Positions 6,488-10,177 of a stretch of 10,177 nucleotides of DNA are shown piece after piece. Where the stretch lies: NCBI GenBank assembly GCA_000432175.1, contig HF989464.1:1-10177 (forward strand). The letters run 5' to 3'. How positions within the stretch are numbered: the first letter of the stretch is position 1; every line of letters starts with the position of its first letter. The notes beneath the pieces were generated by a model, which was given only the letters and a program-made list of their open reading frames with translations, made no database searches and was not told the DNA's origin. The position numbers and the translations under genes are program-made. The DNA comes from Eubacterium sp. CAG:786 (GTDB lineage: Bacteria > Bacillota > Clostridia > Oscillospirales > Ruminococcaceae).

Positions 6488-6620
6488 TAAACGGTATGCG
6501 GCGTCGCGAATGCCGCTGCAAAAGCATATAATAAGCAGGCAGAGTATTTGTTGATGCAGATTGCTCAAATCGCCTCTTTAAATGTTGAAAGTTTTTGTGG
6601 GCTAATTCCTTCTAAACCTA
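6488..6620 (+). other. Non-coding stretch between two promoters
   Basis: No convincing gene is seen. A 5-bp hairpin GCGGC/GCCGC (6498-6516) sits at the predicted 5' end of a transcript from the 6459-6487 promoter. An 11-codon ATG frame (6496-6531, MRRRECRCKSI) begins almost at that start point, without a ribosome binding site. No good terminator or riboswitch fold is visible before the next promoter. Confidence 0.4.
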
Positions 6621-6649
6621 TTGACATAGTATGCATTATGTGGTATGAT
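6621..6649 (+). promoter_or_regulatory. Promoter of the amino acid ABC transporter operon
   Basis: TTGACA (6621-6626), a 17-nt spacer and TATGAT (6644-6649), with TGG as extended -10. The predicted start is near 6656, about 60 nt before the first permease gene. Confidence 0.85.
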
Positions 6650-6655
6650 ATTGTT

Positions 6656-6672
6656 ACCGAAAGGAGATCGGT
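6656..6672 (+). other. 5' hairpin with a Shine-Dalgarno-like loop
   Basis: ACCGA (6656-6660) and TCGGT (6668-6672) form a 5-bp stem whose 7-nt loop is AAGGAGA. It begins at the predicted transcription start of the transporter operon. The loop is a good ribosome binding site, but no start codon lies at a suitable distance after it. It may stabilise the mRNA 5' end or be a decoy or regulator site. Confidence 0.45.
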
Positions 6673-6717
6673 CGCAGTATCCTGAGGCTTGCAAAAAATC
6701 ATATACGGAGTGATGTT

Positions 6718-7371
6718 GTGGACTGGTCATTTATTGAGAAATATACGCCGATGTACGTTGAAGCCGCTGCGCTCACGGTCAAGATCGGATTTTTCGGAAT
6801 AGTGCTGGCGGTGGCGCTGGGGCTTATATGCGCACTGGTGAAGTATTTCAGGGTGCCTGCAGCAAGGCAGATAGTCGCGGTTTATATCGAGATATCGAGA
6901 AATACGCCGCTTATCGTGCAGCTGTTCTTCCTCTACTTCGGGCTTCCAAAGGCGGGCGTTCTGCTTTCACCGGAAGCGTGCGGCGTTATAGGTCTGGCTT
7001 TCCTGGGTGGAAGCTACATGGCTGAGAGCTTCCTCAGCGGGCTTGAGTCCGTTGGGAAGATACAGCTTGAAAGCGCCGAGAGCCTTGGATTGAAGCGCTG
7101 GCAGGTCATGCGGTACATAGTTATTCCGCAGGCTGCGTCAGTTTCCGTGCCGGCGTTTGCGGCAAATGTCATCTTCCTGCTGAAAGAAACCAGCGTGTTC
7201 AGCGCGGTTTCCCTCATGGACCTGATGAATGTCGCAAAGGACCTTATCGGTATGAGTTACAATACCAACGAAGCGCTCACCATGCTCGTTGTGGCTTACC
7301 TTATCATAATACTGCCGATATCGGTGGTGTTCACGATACTCGAAAGGAGGCTGCGCCGTGCAGGGAATTGA
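6718..7371 (+). CDS. Polar amino acid ABC transporter permease, first subunit
   Basis: This is a membrane subunit of the HisM/GlnP-type permease family (binding-protein-dependent transport inner membrane component). The 217-aa protein has several hydrophobic segments, roughly 18-42, 52-76, 86-106, 140-165 and 186-208. RNTPLIVQLFFLYFGLP (61-77) is a family hallmark. The cytoplasmic EAA loop is ESAESLGLKRWQ plus VMRYIVIPQA (118-139), which contacts the ATPase. The start is GTG at 6718, chosen because GGAG (6707-6710) lies 7 nt upstream; an ATG at 6713 is in another frame and soon stops. It is first in a four-gene operon and overlaps the second permease gene by 14 nt, so the two likely form a heterodimeric channel. 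Confidence 0.93.
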   Translation: MDWSFIEKYTPMYVEAAALTVKIGFFGIVLAVALGLICALVKYFRVPAARQIVAVYIEISRNTPLIVQLFFLYFGLPKAGVLLSPEACGVIGLAFLGGSYMAESFLSGLESVGKIQLESAESLGLKRWQVMRYIVIPQAASVSVPAFAANVIFLLKETSVFSAVSLMDLMNVAKDLIGMSYNTNEALTMLVVAYLIIILPISVVFTILERRLRRAGN

Positions 7372-8029
7372 GGTGCTTTTCATAGGCAACAATATGCTGC
7401 GCCTTCTCGACGGACTGTGGGTAACTGTCAGGTTGTCGCTGATCTCCATTGCGCTTTCAGTGGTGCTTGGCATATTCGTTGGCGCGCTGATGCTTGTGAA
7501 AAACAGGTTCGTCCGCGCAATATGCCGGGTCTACATCGAGATAGTGCGCATCATGCCGCAGCTGGTTTGGCTGTACATCATCTTCTTCGGTGTGACTAAG
7601 CTCACCGGCATAAATTTTAGCGGTGAAACAGCCGCCGTCATCATGCTGACTATCTGGGGCGCCTCGGAAGTGGGCGACCTGGTGAGGTCGGCGTTTCAGT
7701 CGATACCCGCGCATCAGTTCGAGTCCGGGCTTTCCCTCGGGCTGAACCGCGTGCAGCTTTACACTTACGTTATTTTCCCCCAGGCTCTGAGAGGTCTGGT
7801 GCCGCATCTCATCAATCTTTCCACGAGAATGATAAAGACCACGGCGCTGGTTTCCCTCATCGGCGTCATAGAGGTGCTCAAGGTCGGCAAGCAGATAATC
7901 GACGCGAACCGCTTCGAGTATCCCAACGCCGCATTATGGGTCTATGCAGCGATATTCCTGATGTATTTCATCATATGCTTTCCGCTTTCGCTGCTGTCGA
8001 GAAAGCTTACCAAAAAGAGGGGAGAATGA
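7358..8029 (+). CDS. Polar amino acid ABC transporter permease, second subunit
   Basis: This is a second HisM/GlnP-family permease of 223 aa, related to but distinct from the gene upstream. Hydrophobic segments lie at about 20-46, 55-80, 90-103, 160-172 and 190-214. VRIMPQLVWLYIIFFG (63-78) takes the place of the usual RNTP motif, with IMP instead of NTP. The EAA loop is ESGLSLGLNRVQ followed by LYTYVIFPQALR (122-145), somewhat altered from EAA. The start is GTG at 7358: AAAGGAGG (7342-7349), an almost perfect ribosome binding site, lies 8 nt upstream inside the end of the previous gene. The coding overlap of 14 nt suggests translational coupling and equal subunit supply. Confidence 0.93.
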   Translation: MQGIEVLFIGNNMLRLLDGLWVTVRLSLISIALSVVLGIFVGALMLVKNRFVRAICRVYIEIVRIMPQLVWLYIIFFGVTKLTGINFSGETAAVIMLTIWGASEVGDLVRSAFQSIPAHQFESGLSLGLNRVQLYTYVIFPQALRGLVPHLINLSTRMIKTTALVSLIGVIEVLKVGKQIIDANRFEYPNAALWVYAAIFLMYFIICFPLSLLSRKLTKKRGE

Positions 8030-8032
8030 TCA

Positions 8033-8791
8033 ATGAGTGAACATATTATCGATATAGAACATCTGACAAAAAGCTTCGGTGGGAATGTCGTGCTGAACGA
8101 CCTTTCACTGAGCGTTTCCAGGGGCGAGGTAGTGGTGCTCATAGGTCCCTCCGGCTGCGGAAAGAGCACGCTCCTGCGCTGCATAAACGGACTGGAGCCT
8201 ATCCAGGGCGGTTCGGTCAAGCTCCACGGGGAACCTGTGGAGCACGGCAGGAAGAGCCTGTATAAAGTACGCCAGAAGATAGGAATGGTATTCCAGAGTT
8301 ACGACCTGTTCCCGCATATGACGGTCATGAAGAATATTCTTCTCGCGCCGATGAAGGTGCAGGGGAGAAACAAGGAGGACGTCACCAGGGAAGCCATGGC
8401 GCTTCTTGCGAGAGTAGGGCTTGAGGACAAGGCAGACGCCTATCCGTCCGAGCTTTCCGGCGGGCAGAAGCAGAGGGTCGCGATAGTACGCAGCCTGATC
8501 ATGAACCCGGATATAATGCTCCTTGACGAGATAACCGCGGCGCTTGACCCCGAGATGGTGCATGAAGTCCTGAACGTTGTTCTCGACCTCGCGAAAGGCA
8601 CTGGTGAGAACGGCGGCACCACGATGATGATAGTGACCCATGAAATGGCATTCGCAGAGGCAGTGGCAGACCGAATCGTGTTCCTTGACGGCGGCGTTAT
8701 CGTCGAGGAGGGAACCCCGCAGGAATTCTTCCACGCGCCGAAAACGGAACGCGCGCAGCGCTTCTTAAAGACCTTCACCTACACACGCTGA
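8033..8791 (+). CDS. Polar amino acid ABC transporter ATP-binding protein
   Basis: This is the nucleotide-binding subunit (GlnQ/HisP type) that powers the importer from the cytoplasmic face. In its 252 aa all motifs are present: Walker A GPSGCGKST (38-46), Q-loop Q88 in MVFQSYDLFPH, signature LSGGQKQR (141-148), Walker B IMLLDE (161-166), a D-loop TAALDP (168-173, where TSALDP is more usual) and the switch H203 in VTHEM. The ATG at 8033 follows the second permease stop by 3 nt, and GAGGGGAG (8017-8024) lies 8 nt upstream. It is third in the operon. No regulatory C-terminal extension of the methionine-importer kind is present, in keeping with the short polar amino acid class. Confidence 0.96.
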   Translation: MSEHIIDIEHLTKSFGGNVVLNDLSLSVSRGEVVVLIGPSGCGKSTLLRCINGLEPIQGGSVKLHGEPVEHGRKSLYKVRQKIGMVFQSYDLFPHMTVMKNILLAPMKVQGRNKEDVTREAMALLARVGLEDKADAYPSELSGGQKQRVAIVRSLIMNPDIMLLDEITAALDPEMVHEVLNVVLDLAKGTGENGGTTMMIVTHEMAFAEAVADRIVFLDGGVIVEEGTPQEFFHAPKTERAQRFLKTFTYTR

Positions 8792-8854
8792 GTTTTTCGG
8801 CTGTGCAGATAGGGATAAATCACACAAAGAAAAAAGGACAAATGGAGGCACACT

Positions 8855-9733
8855 ATGAAAGCATTCAAGAAAATAGCAGCAGTATTTGCAGCGGCAGCAA
8901 TGGCACTGTCCCTCGCTGCATGCTCCGGCAGCAACAACGATGGCAGTTCCGCTGCCGACAGCGGCAACAGCGCGGCCGCAGGCTCATTCAGAACCGTAGA
9001 CGAGATAAAGAGCAGCGGCAAGATCACGATCGGCGTATTCTCTGACAAGAATCCGTTCGGTTATGTTGACAACAACGGTGAGTTCCAGGGCTATGACGTG
9101 TATTTCGCAAAGCGCATCGCTGAGGATCTCGGCGTAGAACTCGAGCTTACACCCGTTGAGGCTGCAAGCCGTGTTGAGTTCCTTGAAACTGCAAAGGTTG
9201 ATATAATCCTGGCAAACTTCACAGTAACCGACGAGCGTAAGGAAAAGGTCGATTTCGCACTGCCCTACATGAAGGTGGCGCTGGGCGTAGTTTCCCCTGA
9301 CAGCGCAGTTATCACCGATGTTGAGCAGCTCAACGGCAAGACCCTTATCGTTGTAAAGGGAACCACCGCGGAAAGCTTTTTCACTGCAAACTATCCTGAT
9401 GTAAAGCTGCAGAAGTACGACGAGTACAACGAGGCTTATTCCGCACTGCAGGACGGCAGAGGCGACGCATTCTCCACCGATAACACCGAGGTGCTTGCAT
9501 GGTCCATGAACAACCCCGGCTTCACCGTTGGCGTTGAATCCCTGGGCAGCACGGACGCTATCGCTCCCGCAGTAACAAAGGGCAACGAAACCCTTCTCAA
9601 CTGGCTGAATGACGAGATCACCGCGCTGGCTGACGAGCAGTTCTTCCACGCTGACTATGACGCGACACTCGCTTCCGTTTACGGTGAGAACGTAGACAAG
9701 GACAGCCTGGTAGTTGAAGGCGGCGTAATGTAA
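8855..9733 (+). CDS. Amino acid ABC transporter substrate-binding lipoprotein (family 3)
   Basis: This is the extracellular binding protein that captures the amino acid for the importer. The 292-aa precursor has a lipoprotein signal: MKAFKK, a hydrophobic core, and lipobox L20-A-A-C23, so it should be lipid-anchored at C23. A Ser/Asn/Gly/Ala-rich linker (24-44) precedes the bilobed family-3 domain. VDIILANFTVTDERKEKVDF (115-134, with R128), KGTTAE (168-173) and STDNT (207-211) mark the ligand pocket. These segments resemble CjaA/PEB1-type binders of cysteine, aspartate or glutamate; the substrate call is inference. The ATG at 8855 follows GGAGG with 7-8 nt spacing. The 63-nt gap after the ATPase gene contains no terminator, so it is the last gene of the operon. 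Confidence 0.93.
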   Translation: MKAFKKIAAVFAAAAMALSLAACSGSNNDGSSAADSGNSAAAGSFRTVDEIKSSGKITIGVFSDKNPFGYVDNNGEFQGYDVYFAKRIAEDLGVELELTPVEAASRVEFLETAKVDIILANFTVTDERKEKVDFALPYMKVALGVVSPDSAVITDVEQLNGKTLIVVKGTTAESFFTANYPDVKLQKYDEYNEAYSALQDGRGDAFSTDNTEVLAWSMNNPGFTVGVESLGSTDAIAPAVTKGNETLLNWLNDEITALADEQFFHADYDATLASVYGENVDKDSLVVEGGVM

Positions 9734-9751
9734 TCGCCATATTGGTATCGC

Positions 9752-9784
9752 AAAAACCTCTCCGGTGCGCCGGGGAGGTTTTTT
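9752..9784 (+). terminator. Intrinsic terminator of the transporter operon
   Basis: A long stem of AAAAACCTCTCCGG (9752-9765) with CCGGGGAGGTTTTT (9770-9783) closes on a TGCG loop, with one T-G pair, followed by a T run. The flanking A run makes it potentially bidirectional, but no convergent gene is seen. Confidence 0.95.
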
Positions 9785-9818
9785 GTTTCCGTCAGGGCAA
9801 AAAATATGTAAAAGTATA

Positions 9819-9847
9819 TTGAAATCTGACGTGATTTGTGATATTAT
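9819..9847 (+). promoter_or_regulatory. carB promoter
   Basis: TTGAAA (9819-9824), 17-nt spacer, TATTAT (9842-9847), with TGA before the -10. The expected start is near 9854, giving a leader of about 50 nt. A small stem TCTGTG/CACAGA (9861-9877) lies in that leader. No pyrimidine-type attenuator or PyrR site is recognisable. Confidence 0.75.
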
Positions 9848-9904
9848 ATAATAGAAAAAATCTGTGAAGTACACAGAAATGAAAAGAGATAAGGGAGTAA
9901 AAAA

Positions 9905-10177
9905 ATGCCAAAGAAACAGGATATCAACAAGATACTGATCATCGGCTCCGGTCCTATCATCATCGGACAGGCGTGTGAGTTCGACTATTCAGGCACCCAG
10001 GCGTGCAAGGCTCTGCGTAAGCTTGGCTATCAGATCGTTCTGGTGAATTCCAACCCCGCGACGATCATGACGGACCCCGATGTTGCCGACATCACCTACA
10101 TCGAGCCGCTGAACGTTGACAGGCTCACACAGATCATCGAAAAAGAGCGCCCTGACGCACTTCTGCCGAACCTCGGC
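9905..10177 (+). CDS. carB: Carbamoyl-phosphate synthase large subunit, N-terminal part
   Basis: CarB makes carbamoyl phosphate from ammonia, bicarbonate and two ATP for pyrimidine and arginine synthesis, with ammonia supplied by CarA. The 91 codons in the window read MPKKQDINKILIIGSGPIII at the N terminus. They continue through GQACEFDYSGTQACKAL and VNSNPATIMTDP to ERPDALLPNLG, the highly conserved start of the first synthetase half (pre-ATP-grasp domain). The gene is cut by the right edge; the full protein should be near 1060 aa. AAGGGAG (9891-9897) lies 7 nt before the ATG. No carA precedes it, and it has its own promoter after the transporter terminator, so here carB starts a transcription unit. 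Confidence 0.96.
   Translation, partial: MPKKQDINKILIIGSGPIIIGQACEFDYSGTQACKALRKLGYQIVLVNSNPATIMTDPDVADITYIEPLNVDRLTQIIEKERPDALLPNLG

Noticed and set aside
8792..8854. Separate promoter or terminator between the ATPase and binding protein genes
   Set aside because: The 63-nt gap has neither a stem with a T run nor a paired -35/-10; it looks like a simple intra-operon gap with a good ribosome binding site.
8984..9874. A 296-codon minus-strand frame opposite the binding protein gene
   Set aside because: It runs antisense through the solute-binding protein gene and its terminator, with no known domain or promoter; it is a by-product of codon bias.
9848..9904. Pyrimidine-responsive attenuator before carB
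   Set aside because: Only a 6-bp stem (9861-9877) without a terminator tail or PyrR-type binding loop is present.

Overview
The window looks like a chromosomal piece of a low-to-moderate G+C Firmicute. The evidence is the short-form Csn2 type II-A CRISPR-Cas operon, strong AGGAGG-type ribosome binding sites, consensus sigma-A promoters, a lipoprotein solute-binding protein and a clostridial-style CarB. The overall flavour resembles Ruminococcus and related Clostridia; this is a judgement from protein style, not a database result.

Positions 1-6440 hold a complete type II-A CRISPR-Cas locus apart from the array body. Reading the minus strand, cas9 (1372 aa), cas1, cas2 and csn2 are joined by three 4-nt stop/start overlaps. 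A leader follows with a perfect consensus promoter whose -35 box directly abuts the csn2 stop codon. The leader ends in the type II-A anchoring sequence ATTTGAG at position 30, and the first CRISPR repeat starts at position 29 and runs off the left edge. The array therefore lies outside the window and no spacer is visible. A tracrRNA gene diverges from cas9 on the plus strand (about 6313-6438). Its anti-repeat matches the complement of the visible repeat and lets the missing repeat end be predicted as GTAAAAC.

Positions 6440-6720 are non-coding. They contain an orphan promoter-like sequence (6459-6487) and a strong promoter (6621-6649) for the next operon. Positions 6718-9733 encode a complete polar amino acid ABC importer in the order permease, permease, ATPase, lipoprotein. 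Motifs in the binding protein resemble cysteine and acidic amino acid binders. A strong intrinsic terminator closes the operon. A new promoter then drives the carbamoyl-phosphate synthase large subunit gene (carB), cut by the right edge.

Cas9 with tracrRNA and crRNA should cut invading DNA, while Cas1, Cas2, Csn2 and Cas9 acquire spacers at the leader end. The most interesting extra signal is a degenerate repeat-like segment (6231-6259) upstream of the tracrRNA promoter. It could pair with the anti-repeat in a longer transcript, the architecture of the long tracrRNA that represses the Cas9 promoter in Streptococcus pyogenes. Other points are a Cas9 C terminus without the RxR motif that reads NGG PAMs, and a structured leader that may pair with the first repeat.
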